A stretch of DNA of 62,932 bases from Heyndrickxia shackletonii (GCF_001420715.1 NZ_LJJC01000006.1:608652-671583), one strand, 5' to 3'; positions 41,037-50,278 are shown, numbered from the stretch's first letter. Notes: generated from the sequence alone by a model not told the origin. Numbers and translations: made by a program.

Positions 41037-42653
41037 ATGGAGCAAGAAAATACACAAAACTCAAAGGGAATTATGAAAATTCCTAGCTTTTTAATCATTT
41101 CTTTTTTGACCATTTTCGCCATTGGACCGCAATATTTTGCAAATTTGTCCTACACAATGAACCAAGAAATTGTTCAAAATGGCCTCAGTCTTGGGTCGCA
41201 ACAATTACTTATTCCGTCAACACTTTCAAATATCGCTTTTGCACTTGGGGTTCCTCTCGGTCCCGTGATTACTAGAGCTCTTGGGGTAAGGAAAAATTAC
41301 TTAACCTTTATATTACTGTTTCTATGTGGTTCGCTTATTAATCTTTTTGCACCTAATTTAGTGATCCTTGTGATAGGCCGAATCATTCAGAGTGTCAGTG
41401 CAGGAATTCTGTTTTTAACGATGCTGCCTGTCAGCTTAAAATCATTTCCTAATAATATCCGAAATACGTATTTATTCTTTATTATAACTGGATTATTCGG
41501 TGCTACAGCTGCAGGAGCATTTTTCGGTTCACTTTCATTAGATGTGGATGCATGGCGCTGGTTGTTTTTGTTAAATGTTATATCAGCATTGTTGTGCTTA
41601 ATCATCGGATTTTTTGCATTGCCAAAAATAGTGGAAGAGCATGAGCATCCCCCAATTGATAAAACGGGTTTATTTTTATTGATTTTGCTTATGATAGTAC
41701 TTTCCATTCCACTTTGCAACTTAATGAATAAAGGTTTTACCTCTTATTATGTTTGGCCTTTTTTGGTTATTGCAATGATATTATTAGTTTTATTTATATT
41801 AGTGGACGTAAAAGCAGAAACCCCAATAGTACCTTTTAGAACGTTGAAGGCAGCCAAACCAATTTCGGGAACTGTAATGGCGGTAGCATCACATATTTTA
41901 CTTGTGTTAGCTCTTGCTGGGATTAACGGATTTTTACGGCATAATAAAGATCTTCCAGTTCATTATTTATTAATTTTCTATTGCTGTTTTTTTGTAGGAA
42001 TCGTGTTTACAGCTATTTTTAAAACACTATTCTATGGTGCGTTAGGTGCTGGAAAATTAGGGATCATCGGCTCTCTAGCCGTTATGTTTGTCAGCTGGAA
42101 ATGGAGAACGATGACGCCTGCTGTTTCCTTGCCAGTGCTATACGTTGAAATCGCGCTTCTGGGAGCAGGTGTTAGTATGGTACTCGTTAGTGGTGCATTA
42201 GGGACAGCCTTTGCAGGAAACTTACATTTTGCATCAATGCGTTCAGGTACTCTGCATACAATCCGGAACTTTACAGGGGCAGTGGTTACGCCAATTGTTG
42301 CCTGGTTTATTTCAACGCAAAATCATATTCAATATGAAAATATTAGAGGGCATTTAGGAGAATTTGACTCCGAAACGAATGCGGAACTTGTCAATTTGAC
42401 TCGTCGATTCGTAAGTATGGGACTGCCTGTTAAGGATGCCCAAAGTATGACTTCATATGAATTAATAGCAAACACGAAAAAATCAGCCATTTTGATGGCA
42501 TATCATAATCTTTTTACAATCATGTTTGGGGTCGGTGTAATTATGCTCGCCGCATCGATTGTTAAAATGGCGACAGGTAAAGGAATTGGGCTTGTAAAAA
42601 AAGAGAAGAAGGTTAAAAGGTCAGATAAAAAAATTACAGAACCAACTGCCTAA
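41037..42653 (+). CDS. MFS drug exporter, DHA2/EmrB family (14-helix)
   Basis: 538 residues with about 14 hydrophobic segments. The start MEQENTQ at 41037 has a perfect AAGGAGG. Helix 4-5 motif GRIIQSVSAGILFLTMLPVS and the FFGSLSLDVDAWRWLFLLNV stretch (motif C region with the DHA2-typical W-R-W-x-F) support the EmrB group. The following gene encodes an EmrA-type adaptor, so the two should form an exporter in which the adaptor extends through the wall. Regulated probably by the upstream MarR protein. Substrate unknown. Confidence 0.88.
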   Translation: MEQENTQNSKGIMKIPSFLIISFLTIFAIGPQYFANLSYTMNQEIVQNGLSLGSQQLLIPSTLSNIAFALGVPLGPVITRALGVRKNYLTFILLFLCGSLINLFAPNLVILVIGRIIQSVSAGILFLTMLPVSLKSFPNNIRNTYLFFIITGLFGATAAGAFFGSLSLDVDAWRWLFLLNVISALLCLIIGFFALPKIVEEHEHPPIDKTGLFLLILLMIVLSIPLCNLMNKGFTSYYVWPFLVIAMILLVLFILVDVKAETPIVPFRTLKAAKPISGTVMAVASHILLVLALAGINGFLRHNKDLPVHYLLIFYCCFFVGIVFTAIFKTLFYGALGAGKLGIIGSLAVMFVSWKWRTMTPAVSLPVLYVEIALLGAGVSMVLVSGALGTAFAGNLHFASMRSGTLHTIRNFTGAVVTPIVAWFISTQNHIQYENIRGHLGEFDSETNAELVNLTRRFVSMGLPVKDAQSMTSYELIANTKKSAILMAYHNLFTIMFGVGVIMLAASIVKMATGKGIGLVKKEKKVKRSDKKITEPTA

Positions 42654-42691
42654 ATGTTAAAAATAAATTTGACTTTGAGAGGAGAAAAGTT

Positions 42692-43321
42692 ATGGCTCGT
42701 CGATTAATTTTGGCCAATATTATAGGAGTTATCGTAGTATTTCTGTTAGTAGCAGCAGGTGCTTATTTCTACTATGAACATGAGCATTATTTAAAAACAA
42801 ATGATGCTGTCGTTTCTGCTGATATGATGCCAGTGGTAGCATCGAAATCCGGTGTCTTAACAGACTGGAGTGTATCAAATGGAGAAGATATTTCTAACAA
42901 GGAAAATGTAGGGAATATTTTTGATGGTAAAAATTCCGTTCCAGTTGATGCCAGAATGGATGGCAAAATTATTAAAAATGAAGCTAGAAAAAATCAATTA
43001 GTTCAAGCAGGACAGGTTCTTGCTCAAGAAGCAGATATGGACCATCTATACATTATTGCGAATATCAAGGAAACAGACTTAAAAGACATTGAAGAAGGCG
43101 ATAGTGTGGATGTTTCGGTAGATGGCGACTCAGGAGTTGTATTTAAAGGCAATGTGGATGAAATTGGATATGCAACAAACTCTGTATTTTCTGTACTACC
43201 ATCCGATTCAACCGGTAATTATACAAAAGTAACTCAAAAGGTCCCTGTGAAAATCTCTATCGATCAACCATCATCAAAAGTGCTGCCTGGTATGAACGCA
43301 GAAGTAAAAATTAAAAAATAG
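42692..43321 (+). CDS. HlyD/EmrA-type membrane fusion (adaptor) protein
   Basis: 209 residues: one N-terminal transmembrane helix (about 7-27), then a barrel-sandwich (lipoyl-like) region starting TNDAVVSADMMPVVASKSG, a very short hairpin, and a beta-barrel (IANIKETDLKDIEEGDSVDV, LPGMNAEVKIKK). It is shorter than E. coli EmrA (about 390) because the long coiled-coil hairpin is missing, as expected for a Gram-positive pump with no outer membrane. It lies 38 bases after the MFS gene with GAGAGGAG upstream. Confidence 0.87.
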   Translation: MARRLILANIIGVIVVFLLVAAGAYFYYEHEHYLKTNDAVVSADMMPVVASKSGVLTDWSVSNGEDISNKENVGNIFDGKNSVPVDARMDGKIIKNEARKNQLVQAGQVLAQEADMDHLYIIANIKETDLKDIEEGDSVDVSVDGDSGVVFKGNVDEIGYATNSVFSVLPSDSTGNYTKVTQKVPVKISIDQPSSKVLPGMNAEVKIKK

Positions 43322-43327
43322 TTATCG

Positions 43328-43376
43328 GGTGTCAGGCACCCTCCGTGGACAGCGTCCATGAGTGGTGCCTGACACC
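43328..43376. repeat. Dispersed GGTGTCAGGCACC hairpin element, copy 4 (complete)
   Basis: GGTGTCAGGCACC (43328-43340) and GGTGCCTGACACC (43364-43376) are perfect inverted arms; between them GTGGAC-AGC-GTCCAT adds an inner stem. This is the best preserved copy. It probably also terminates the efflux operon. Confidence 0.8.
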
Positions 43377-43380
43377 TTAT

Positions 43381-43503
43381 TTATTTTTTGTGATCTTTTT
43401 TTGTGATCTCGCTGCGGATATTTATGTCCTTTGAGAATTCGGTATTTTGTTTATTGTTGGGATACTTGTTTTTGCGTTCACGGTTATCATTTTTGTTTGT
43501 CAT
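43381..43503 (-). CDS. Small hydrophilic 40-residue protein, unknown
   Basis: Starts MTNKNDNRERKNKYPNNKQN; GGGGGG lies about 7 bases upstream, which makes translation credible; a 28-codon upstream extension is not supported. The protein is highly charged, rich in Asn and Lys, with no Cys or Trp, like many small Bacillus spore or stress proteins, but I do not recognise the family. It lies between two convergently placed structures: the GGTGTCAGGCACC hairpin and the terminator of the O-antigen-ligase-like gene. Confidence 0.55.
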   Translation of the reverse strand: MTNKNDNRERKNKYPNNKQNTEFSKDINIRSEITKKDHKK

Positions 43504-43581
43504 GTATGGCCCCCCTTTCCTTGTTTCTATATTTTGTGTAGAAAGGTAGGTTTTATAATGGAAGATTTTTATGTGTAAAAA

Positions 43582-43614
43582 AAGCACCAGGCATAAGAGA
43601 GAAGCCTGGTGCTT
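43582..43614 (-). terminator. Terminator of the O-antigen-ligase-like gene
   Basis: AAGCACCAGGC (43582-43592) and GCCTGGTGCTT (43604-43614), with a T-rich tract on the minus strand (43575-43583). Confidence 0.85.
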
Positions 43615-44839
43615 ATTTATTTTGAAGTAAAGCAGTTTGTCTGTTTTTAAATGACTGATTAGCTCGCAACGTGTACTGCTGCCACTTGCTTACTATAATA
43701 ATGGCTGGTAAAGCAATCTGTGGCGAGGATAATGGAAAATCTAAAATCCCGGTTAAGCCAAGAATCGGCAACGAGAATAGGAACCAGTCAAAAATACTTT
43801 TGCTGTGATTATATTTCAGCATTTTTAGAAATTGAAACATAAAGATAATGGTTATTCCAACAAATACAACCCCTGCAAGTATCCCGAAATCTGTAAAAAA
43901 GGCTAAGAAGATATTATGGGCATGTGCTGCCTGGTGTCCGGTTAGATTGAAATATTCGGTCGGAAATCCAAGTGGTGTCAAACCAAAACTAGGATATTCT
44001 TTAATTAAATTAATACTGTTTTTCCATATAAAGAGACGAGTTTCAAAATTTTTGAATATGTCATAACTTCTTGGAATAAAGCGGTAAAGCCAAAATCCGT
44101 TCGCTATTAGAATGCTCGCGGTAAATAGCGACCATTTCCAACTCAATCTTAATAAAAATATCCCGAATAAAATTAGCATTACTCCGAACCCTGAACGTGA
44201 TCCTGTCTCAATAATACCAGCAACAAGAAACACCAAGAAGGTACAATAAAGAACGATTCGCTTATAAACCTTCATCTTTATAGCTTTTAAAAGCTCGGCC
44301 AGTAAAAACCCCATTGCAAACACTAATAAAAAGGCTGAGTAATTAGGGTTATAGGCTGATCCATATAAACGTTTATGACTTAAAAAGCCTAATAATTCAC
44401 TCCCAGTTAAATATCCGAACAGTTTATTGGTCCAGCCTGTTCGAAATAGCATCAAACAAAAGGTACCAAACAAGTACTGGTAAATGCCGCCAAATATAAT
44501 CACCCAGCTAAAGTGTCTCATCTGAGTCACTTTATTCAGATTCATACTAAACAAATATACTCCATAAAAACCTATTATGCTTAGAGAAACGGAGAGATAG
44601 CTCCATTGCTGCTGCTGGATTGCTGCCCCAATCGTGGATAAAAATAGAATAGAAAATAGTATGGTAATAATATCCAAGGGAATTTCTCTCGTTCCTTTTA
44701 TCACCCGAAACATTTCCATTGCCCCAAGGGTAAGCATATACAAGATCCCAATCGGTGGAAGTACAATTAATAAAGCTAAAGCGGCCGCTAGTGGCTGTTC
44801 TCGAAAGTAATGGAATACTAAGTTCCTGATATTCTTCAT
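43613..44839 (-). CDS. O-antigen ligase / polymerase-like membrane protein (Wzy_C)
   Basis: 408 residues with about ten hydrophobic segments. The Wzy_C/WaaL signatures are present: ETGSRSGFG in the middle, ETRLFIWKNSINLIKEYPSF, and AHAHNIFLAFFTDFG with the conserved histidines. Such proteins polymerise or ligate lipid-linked glycans on the outer face of the membrane. No other glycan genes are adjacent, so it may be an orphan for teichoic-acid-like or EPS modification. ATG preceded by AAAGGGGAG. Confidence 0.82.
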   Translation of the reverse strand: MKNIRNLVFHYFREQPLAAALALLIVLPPIGILYMLTLGAMEMFRVIKGTREIPLDIITILFSILFLSTIGAAIQQQQWSYLSVSLSIIGFYGVYLFSMNLNKVTQMRHFSWVIIFGGIYQYLFGTFCLMLFRTGWTNKLFGYLTGSELLGFLSHKRLYGSAYNPNYSAFLLVFAMGFLLAELLKAIKMKVYKRIVLYCTFLVFLVAGIIETGSRSGFGVMLILFGIFLLRLSWKWSLFTASILIANGFWLYRFIPRSYDIFKNFETRLFIWKNSINLIKEYPSFGLTPLGFPTEYFNLTGHQAAHAHNIFLAFFTDFGILAGVVFVGITIIFMFQFLKMLKYNHSKSIFDWFLFSLPILGLTGILDFPLSSPQIALPAIIIVSKWQQYTLRANQSFKNRQTALLQNK

Positions 44840-45172
44840 AAAACTCCCCTTTCGTTAATAAAAGCACTAATTAGAGCAGTTTTATCAATCTATATAAATA
44901 ACTGTTTAACGACGTACTATCGGCATTATTTTCTTCTTAAGTGGTTAAGAAAAAAGGGTTTTTTACCATGTATAAAATTAAGATGGCAATTTTCTTTACC
45001 CTTTTCTTTAACTTAGTTACTTTATAACGTTTTACTTAATTTCTGCTTAAGGAATTATTAAAAATAGATGAGAAAAGGAATCGGAATACTCAAAACAAAT
45101 AGAAGACGGATATCCACGTCTATTTCCTTTTTTTCTCATATAAAATCCTTTATTCTTAAAGGAGATGTTCGT
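44840..45172. promoter_or_regulatory. Divergent intergenic region with long leader hairpin
   Basis: 333 bases between the divergent O-antigen-ligase-like and C45 genes. At 45068-45139 ATGAGAAAAGGAA can pair with TTTCCTTTTTTTCTCAT (three-base bulge), with an inner AGACG/CGTCT stem and a T7 run in the right arm. This could be a weak attenuator in the leader of the downstream gene. No gene seen. Confidence 0.4.
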
Positions 45173-46255
45173 ATGAGAGAGGGATACAACTTGAAGCAAA
45201 TATATAGTGAAATAATTCAATTTCGTGGCTCGCATTATGATTTCGGCTTTTTGCAAGGAGAAAAACTAAGGGATTCTATTACGGTTAAAAATCGCGAGAA
45301 TCAATGGAAGGTGCGAAAGCCTAGATTTACGATTGAAGTAGAGGAAGTCAAACAAGCGATTACTAGATTTGCACCGGGAGTATGGGAGGAATTGCTTGGA
45401 TTGCAAGCGGCCTTACAATGGCCAATGGAGCGCGTTCTGATGGAATTTGGGGGATACCGGTTAGATTATGTCCGTTCAGGATGTTCCATTTTAACGGGGG
45501 ATTACTATTTAATTCGCAATTATGACTATCATCCGAAAACGTATGAAGGGAGATATGTCTTTTTCAAACCGACGGATCAAGGATACGCCAGTGTGGGACC
45601 AAGCCAGCGTGTGACTGGAAGAATGGATGGCATGAACGAAAAAGGATTAGCTCTTGGCTATAACTTTATGCATCGCAAGAATCCGGGAGATGGCTTTATT
45701 TGTTGTATGATAGGGAGAATAATATTAGAAGCTTGTGCTAATGTTGACGACGCGGTCGCAATGTTAAAAGAAATACCGCATCGCCATTCCTTCAGTTATA
45801 TTGTCTATGATGTCAGTGGAGAGACATATATAGTGGAAACCTCCCCGCGAAGGGTGGAAGTTCGCAGGTCAAATGCATGTACGAACCATTTTGAAATCAT
45901 GACACAAGAGAATCGTAATCATTTGGTCGATTCTAAGCGAAGATTAGAAATTATGGTGAAAAACCGAGAAAATCTTGTGGATGCACAAGATGCATTTCGA
46001 TTATTAAATGACGCTGACAAAGGAATCTTTTCAAAGTTATATGGCAGCTGGGCGGGAACCATCCATACATCTGCCTATTTGCCAAGGGAAATGAAGGCTT
46101 GGATTGCCTTGGGCGGTAATCAAGAGCCAATACAATTTGATTTTGCCCGATGGCTAAACGGAGAAAATTTGGGGTTAGATAAAATAAAAGGTGAAATAGA
46201 TACGGACATACCATTTGTCCATATGGATGAAGGAGCTGATTGGTTTCGAAGGTGA
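45173..46255 (+). CDS. C45-family Ntn hydrolase (acyl-CoA:6-APA acyltransferase / choloylglycine hydrolase-like)
   Basis: 360 residues. Start MREGYNLK at 45173 with AAAGGAGATG upstream; an in-frame 35-codon extension crosses a hairpin and is rejected. The region RSGCSILTGDYYLIRNYDY carries Cys104, the expected N-terminal nucleophile after autocleavage at Gly-Cys, and the NEKGLALGYNF and SYIVYDVSGETYIVETSP motifs are typical of the AAT/C45 family. Fungal AAT swaps penicillin side chains; bacterial relatives are generally uncharacterised amidases. Monocistronic by appearance; substrate unknown. Confidence 0.82.
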   Translation: MREGYNLKQIYSEIIQFRGSHYDFGFLQGEKLRDSITVKNRENQWKVRKPRFTIEVEEVKQAITRFAPGVWEELLGLQAALQWPMERVLMEFGGYRLDYVRSGCSILTGDYYLIRNYDYHPKTYEGRYVFFKPTDQGYASVGPSQRVTGRMDGMNEKGLALGYNFMHRKNPGDGFICCMIGRIILEACANVDDAVAMLKEIPHRHSFSYIVYDVSGETYIVETSPRRVEVRRSNACTNHFEIMTQENRNHLVDSKRRLEIMVKNRENLVDAQDAFRLLNDADKGIFSKLYGSWAGTIHTSAYLPREMKAWIALGGNQEPIQFDFARWLNGENLGLDKIKGEIDTDIPFVHMDEGADWFRR

Positions 46256-46594
46256 GTTAGTGTACACATATAAGAACAAATAAGCAGTTTGTCTATTTGG
46301 AGTGCCAGCATCAAATATTATTCACCAATCTACCCAGTAGAAAATATGTTAGAAAAAACTGTTAATCTTTTATTAGGAGGGGAAAACATTGCTTGATCCC
46401 TTTCTAGTATAGGATTATTTTGGATAGTAAGTTGTCTTAATAACAAAAAGTTGCACAAAGGAAAAATTTATTTACAAGGCAAATAAATAGTGATATGATT
46501 TTGATATACAAATGATCGATATAAATTTTTTTAGACTAATTTTTGCGCGAGGGAAAATTATTTTTCCCCGTCCAAATAAGGAGGAGGAGCTACG
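46256..46594 (+). promoter_or_regulatory. mntH upstream region
   Basis: 339 bases without a clear gene. A strong ribosome site (AGGAGGGG, 46375-46382) is followed by a seven-codon frame TTG CTT GAT CCC..., perhaps a remnant. The mntH promoter and an MntR-like box lie at 46467-46499. The 5' leader (about 46506-46580) contains no recognised riboswitch. Confidence 0.5.
46467..46499 (+). promoter_or_regulatory. mntH promoter with MntR-like box
   Basis: TTTACA (46471-46476), 17 bases, TATGAT (46494-46499) with TG upstream: a good sigma-A promoter. The dyad TTTATTT-ACAAGGC-AAATAAA (46467-46487) covers the -35; its minus strand reads ATTTGCCTTG, close to one half of the MntR operator TTTGCCTTAAGG. 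Mn-dependent repression is inferred. Confidence 0.6.
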
Positions 46595-47953
46595 GTGGGC
46601 ATTCAACTTGAACGAACAAATGAAGAACGTGGATGGTTAAAAAGAAGTTCTAGTGTAAGTCTGGAAGAAGTAAACAATTCGGTGAAAATACCTAAAAAGG
46701 CAGGTACTTGGCGGAAATTTCTTGCCTTCGTTGGACCGGGATCATTGGTGGCTGTTGGATATGTTGACCCGGGCAACTGGGCAACCTCCATTGCTGGCGG
46801 TGCACGTTTCGGCTATACGTTGTTATCTGTCATATTAATATCCAATTTAATGGCTATATTACTTCAAGCTTTATCAGCGAAACTCGGGGTTGTAACAGGA
46901 AGAGACTTGGCACAAGCGACTCGGGATGCAACAGGGAAAAAGACAGCGTTCTGTCTCTGGATATTATCTGAGCTTGCCATTATCGCAACGGATTTGGCAG
47001 AGGTCATCGGTTCGGCTATAGCCTTAAATTTATTATTTGGTATTCCTTTGTTAATCGGTATTTTAATTACTACTCTGGATGTAGTGCTCTTATTGCTGTT
47101 ACAGCAGAAAGGATTCCGAATTATTGAGTCCATTGTGATTGTATTGATGACAACAATTTTTGCTGTTTTTGCATATGAAGTGATTATTTCCAAACCAGAA
47201 GTGTCCTCTTTATTAAGTGGCTATATACCAAAGCCGGAGATTGTAACGAATCCGCAAATGCTATTTATTTCACTAGGTATTTTAGGGGCGACTGTTATGC
47301 CTCATAATCTTTATTTACACTCTTCCATCGTCCAAACAAGGCAGTATAAACGTAATAGAGAGGGAAAGAGGGAGGCTCTTAAATTTTCATTATGGGATTC
47401 AGCTCTTTCGTTAACTGTAGCATTTTTGATTAACTCCGCTATCTTAATTCTTGGAGCAGCAGCATTCCATGGAAGTGGTGTAGATGTTTCGGAAATTGAA
47501 GCGGCTTATGAGATGCTGAGCCCGACTTTAGGTGTAGGGATTGCAAGTACCTTATTTGCTGTTGCACTGCTTGCATCCGGACAAAATTCAACCATTACTG
47601 GCACTCTGTCTGGACAAATCGTAATGGAAGGGTTTATGAATTTAAGAATCAGACCATGGCTGCGCCGCCTCATTACTAGATTATTAGCTGTTATACCGGC
47701 CTTTATTGTCACTTGGATAGCTGGCTCAAGAGGAACTGGGGAACTTCTTTTATGGAGTCAAGTGATTCTAAGCTTACAGCTCCCATTTGCGGTTGTACCA
47801 TTGGTAGTGTTTACGAGTGACAAAAAGAAAATGGGTGAGTTTGCAAATAAAATGTGGGTAAAAGTTCTAGCTTGGCTATGCACAGCCGTCATTATTGTCT
47901 TGAATGTATTCTTGGTAGGTTATATCATCGTTACGGGTCATGATTTGGGATAA
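46595..47953 (+). CDS. mntH: Nramp-family Mn2+/H+ symporter MntH
   Basis: 452 residues, 11 or so helices. Metal-binding motifs are intact: DPGN (58-61, in GYVDPGNWATSIAGG) in helix 1 and MPHN (in GATVMPHNLYLHSS) in helix 6, plus the family signature GQNSTITGTLSGQ. It imports Mn2+ with protons. The start is GTG with GGAGGAGGAG upstream. A hydrophilic N-terminal extension of about 40 residues precedes helix 1. Regulation by an MntR-type repressor is suggested by the box over its promoter. Monocistronic with a strong terminator. Confidence 0.95.
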   Translation: MGIQLERTNEERGWLKRSSSVSLEEVNNSVKIPKKAGTWRKFLAFVGPGSLVAVGYVDPGNWATSIAGGARFGYTLLSVILISNLMAILLQALSAKLGVVTGRDLAQATRDATGKKTAFCLWILSELAIIATDLAEVIGSAIALNLLFGIPLLIGILITTLDVVLLLLLQQKGFRIIESIVIVLMTTIFAVFAYEVIISKPEVSSLLSGYIPKPEIVTNPQMLFISLGILGATVMPHNLYLHSSIVQTRQYKRNREGKREALKFSLWDSALSLTVAFLINSAILILGAAAFHGSGVDVSEIEAAYEMLSPTLGVGIASTLFAVALLASGQNSTITGTLSGQIVMEGFMNLRIRPWLRRLITRLLAVIPAFIVTWIAGSRGTGELLLWSQVILSLQLPFAVVPLVVFTSDKKKMGEFANKMWVKVLAWLCTAVIIVLNVFLVGYIIVTGHDLG

Positions 47954-47963
47954 CAAACAAAAG

Positions 47964-48006
47964 TGGCATGCACAATCTATTAAACTAGCTGTGCATGCCA
48001 TTTTTC
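47964..48006 (+). terminator. Terminator after mntH
   Basis: TGGCATGCACA (47964-47974) and TGTGCATGCCA (47990-48000), then T5. Confidence 0.92.
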
Positions 48007-48080
48007 CATCCCGAATGTCACGTATCTACCGGTGATGTACAGTTAAGCACTGGTTGGGCTAGACATCAAGTGAAATGGAA

Positions 48081-49298
48081 CTATCTCTGGTCTAACTTGG
48101 AAAGTGTAAGCAACATTGTTTCGGCACCGATTTTTACATCTTCCTTTGAGGTGAACTCCTTAGGATTGTGACTAATGCCGTCTTGGGAACGAACAAAAAT
48201 CATTCCTATTGGAAAGCTGTCTTTAAATTGCATTCCATCATGACCAGCGCCACTTGGCAGAGAAATAACAGGAAAGCGCAGTTCAGCGATACTCTCTTGA
48301 ATAGTTTCTTGAATGGTACTAGAACATAATACAGGAGCAATTTTTTGAAGTTCCACAATAGACATATGTATTCCGCGTTCTTCCACAACCTTTGATGCGT
48401 AGTCCCTGATTTCCTTTTCTAACTGGTCAAGTATTTCTTCGTTAATATCCCGAATGTCAATCGTGAATTCCACGCTTCCCGGAATGACATTAACACCACC
48501 TGGAGTAAGGGATAACGTCCCAACTGTTGCTACTGCATGTTCATATTTCTTAGCCAATTTCTCCGTTTCTGAAATAATCAAACTGGCAGCAACCAAAGGG
48601 TCCTTCCGTTGGTTCATTGGTGTTGCTCCAGCATGCTCTGCTTCACCTTTTAAAGAAAACTTCAGCCATAGTGGCCCAGCAATACCCGTTACAACTCCAA
48701 CAGGAACATTCTCCTTCTCTAAAACTTTCCCTTGTTCGATATGTAATTCTAAGTAAAGCTTTATATTATCCATTTTAGCCTCTTGAATTTTGTTCGGATC
48801 ATATCCATGCTTCACCATGGCATCGTGTACAGATATGCCATTTGCATCTTTCCATTGTAAATGATCCGCTTTCAGATTACCTGCTACGGCTAGGCTTCCA
48901 ATCATACCAAATCCAAATCTGGAACCTTCTTCATCTTTAAAAGCAATCACCTTTACCGGATGGTTTAATTTAATATTTTGTTCTTGAAGGGACTGTAACA
49001 CCTCAATAGCTGTTAATACTCCAAGACTTCCATCAAATTTACCACCATTTGGTACTGTATCAATATGTGATCCCAATAGGATAGTGGGGAGATTATCTGC
49101 CCCAGGTAAAGTTCCTATTAAATTTCCGATAGAATCATAGGTAACTTGCAGTCCAGCTTCTTGCATGTAGTGTTTGACTTTTTCATACGCCTCTTTTTCA
49201 ATGTCTGTATAAGCAAAACGGGTAACACCATTATCGGAAGTTTGCCCGATGAGTGAAAGTTCTTGAATTCTTGTCCAAAGACGATCGGAATTTACCAT
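48081..49298 (-). CDS. M20-family N-carbamoyl amino acid / allantoate-type amidohydrolase
   Basis: 405 residues of the AmaB/HyuC/AllC group of dimetal amidohydrolases. Metal ligands and motifs: GSHIDTVPNGGKFDG, FKDEEGSRFGFGMIGS, ELHIEQGKVLE, GEAEHAGATPM, and SGAGHDGMQF. The family hydrolyses N-carbamoyl-L-amino acids, allantoate or ureidoglycine; no hydantoinase or purine genes are adjacent, so the substrate stays open. Divergent from the SDR gene. ATG preceded by AGGGGAG. Confidence 0.92.
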   Translation of the reverse strand: MVNSDRLWTRIQELSLIGQTSDNGVTRFAYTDIEKEAYEKVKHYMQEAGLQVTYDSIGNLIGTLPGADNLPTILLGSHIDTVPNGGKFDGSLGVLTAIEVLQSLQEQNIKLNHPVKVIAFKDEEGSRFGFGMIGSLAVAGNLKADHLQWKDANGISVHDAMVKHGYDPNKIQEAKMDNIKLYLELHIEQGKVLEKENVPVGVVTGIAGPLWLKFSLKGEAEHAGATPMNQRKDPLVAASLIISETEKLAKKYEHAVATVGTLSLTPGGVNVIPGSVEFTIDIRDINEEILDQLEKEIRDYASKVVEERGIHMSIVELQKIAPVLCSSTIQETIQESIAELRFPVISLPSGAGHDGMQFKDSFPIGMIFVRSQDGISHNPKEFTSKEDVKIGAETMLLTLSKLDQR

Positions 49299-49480
49299 TA
49301 ATCATTTCTCCCCTGCATTATTATACATTTATTATACATAATTATTAGTTTTATGAAACTCTAGGTTATTAATAACGAGTTAGGTTTTTTATGTAAAAAA
49401 AGATAGAAAAATTTAATTACTGGAAGTTTTAAAGGTAAAATAGGTATAGCAAATTATTTTAGAAAAGGGGAAGAATTTCC

Positions 49481-50221
49481 ATGAACTTTTCGGGTAAAGT
49501 CGTAGTAGTTACAGGTGCAGGAAATGGGATTGGAAAGACGGTCGCCATTGAATATGCGAAGAAAGGTGCAAAAGTGGTAGTTGCGGAGGTAGAACGAGAA
49601 GCTGGACAGCGAACGTCTGATCAAATCAATCAAGATGGTGGCAATGCTATTTTTATCAAAACAGATGTAAGAAATCCCGAGGAAATTGAAGATTTATTTT
49701 CTGCTGCAGCCAGGGAATGTGGAAGCGTTGATATTGTCATTAATAATGCTGGTGTGTCCAGATGGAAGGACCCACTAGAGTTAACAGTGGAGGAGTGGGA
49801 TGACATCATTAATACAAATCTTCGCAGTGTCTTCTTATGTACGCGTGAGGCAGCAAAATATATGAAAAACGGCGGTGCGGTCGTGAATATCGCGTCGACA
49901 CGTGCCTTAATGTCTGAGCCTAATTCAGAAGGCTATGCAGCGACAAAAGGTGGTATTGTTGCACTAACACATGCTATGGCTGTTTCATTAGGTGAAAAAG
50001 GAATTCGTGTGAATGCAATCAGTCCGGGTTGGATAGAAACGAATAACTATGCGCAATTAAGCGCCGTTGATCATGCCCAGCACCCTGCAAAACGAGTTGG
50101 AAAACCATTAGATATTGCAAAAGGCTGCTTTTATTTAACAGATCCGGAAAATGACTTTGTCACTGGCCAAAATATTGTCATTGATGGTGGAATGACCATT
50201 AAGATGATTTATGAAGAATAA
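49481..50221 (+). CDS. Short-chain dehydrogenase/reductase (SDR)
   Basis: 246 residues, classical SDR. Cofactor motif TGAGNGIGK (10-18), NNAGVSR, the catalytic Ser-Tyr-Lys (Ser in VNIASTRAL, YAATKGG) and NAISPGWIETN. The acidic residue after the second strand (VVAEVER) favours NAD(H). Similar to glucose-1-dehydrogenase or 3-oxoacyl-ACP reductase-like proteins; substrate unknown. Ribosome site AAAAGGGGAAG. A strong terminator follows. Confidence 0.9.
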   Translation: MNFSGKVVVVTGAGNGIGKTVAIEYAKKGAKVVVAEVEREAGQRTSDQINQDGGNAIFIKTDVRNPEEIEDLFSAAARECGSVDIVINNAGVSRWKDPLELTVEEWDDIINTNLRSVFLCTREAAKYMKNGGAVVNIASTRALMSEPNSEGYAATKGGIVALTHAMAVSLGEKGIRVNAISPGWIETNNYAQLSAVDHAQHPAKRVGKPLDIAKGCFYLTDPENDFVTGQNIVIDGGMTIKMIYEE

Positions 50222-50240
50222 ATTAAAAAAGTGAATGATC

Positions 50241-50278
50241 AAAAAATCTAGAGGATTGCATCTCTAGATTTTTTTTAT
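50241..50278 (+). terminator. Terminator after the SDR gene
   Basis: AATCTAGAG (50245-50253) and CTCTAGATT (50262-50270), with flanking A and T runs. Confidence 0.88.

Noticed and set aside
46378-46402. Seven-codon leader peptide upstream of mntH
   Set aside because: It has a good ribosome site but lies upstream of the predicted mntH promoter, so it cannot be in that leader; probably a remnant.
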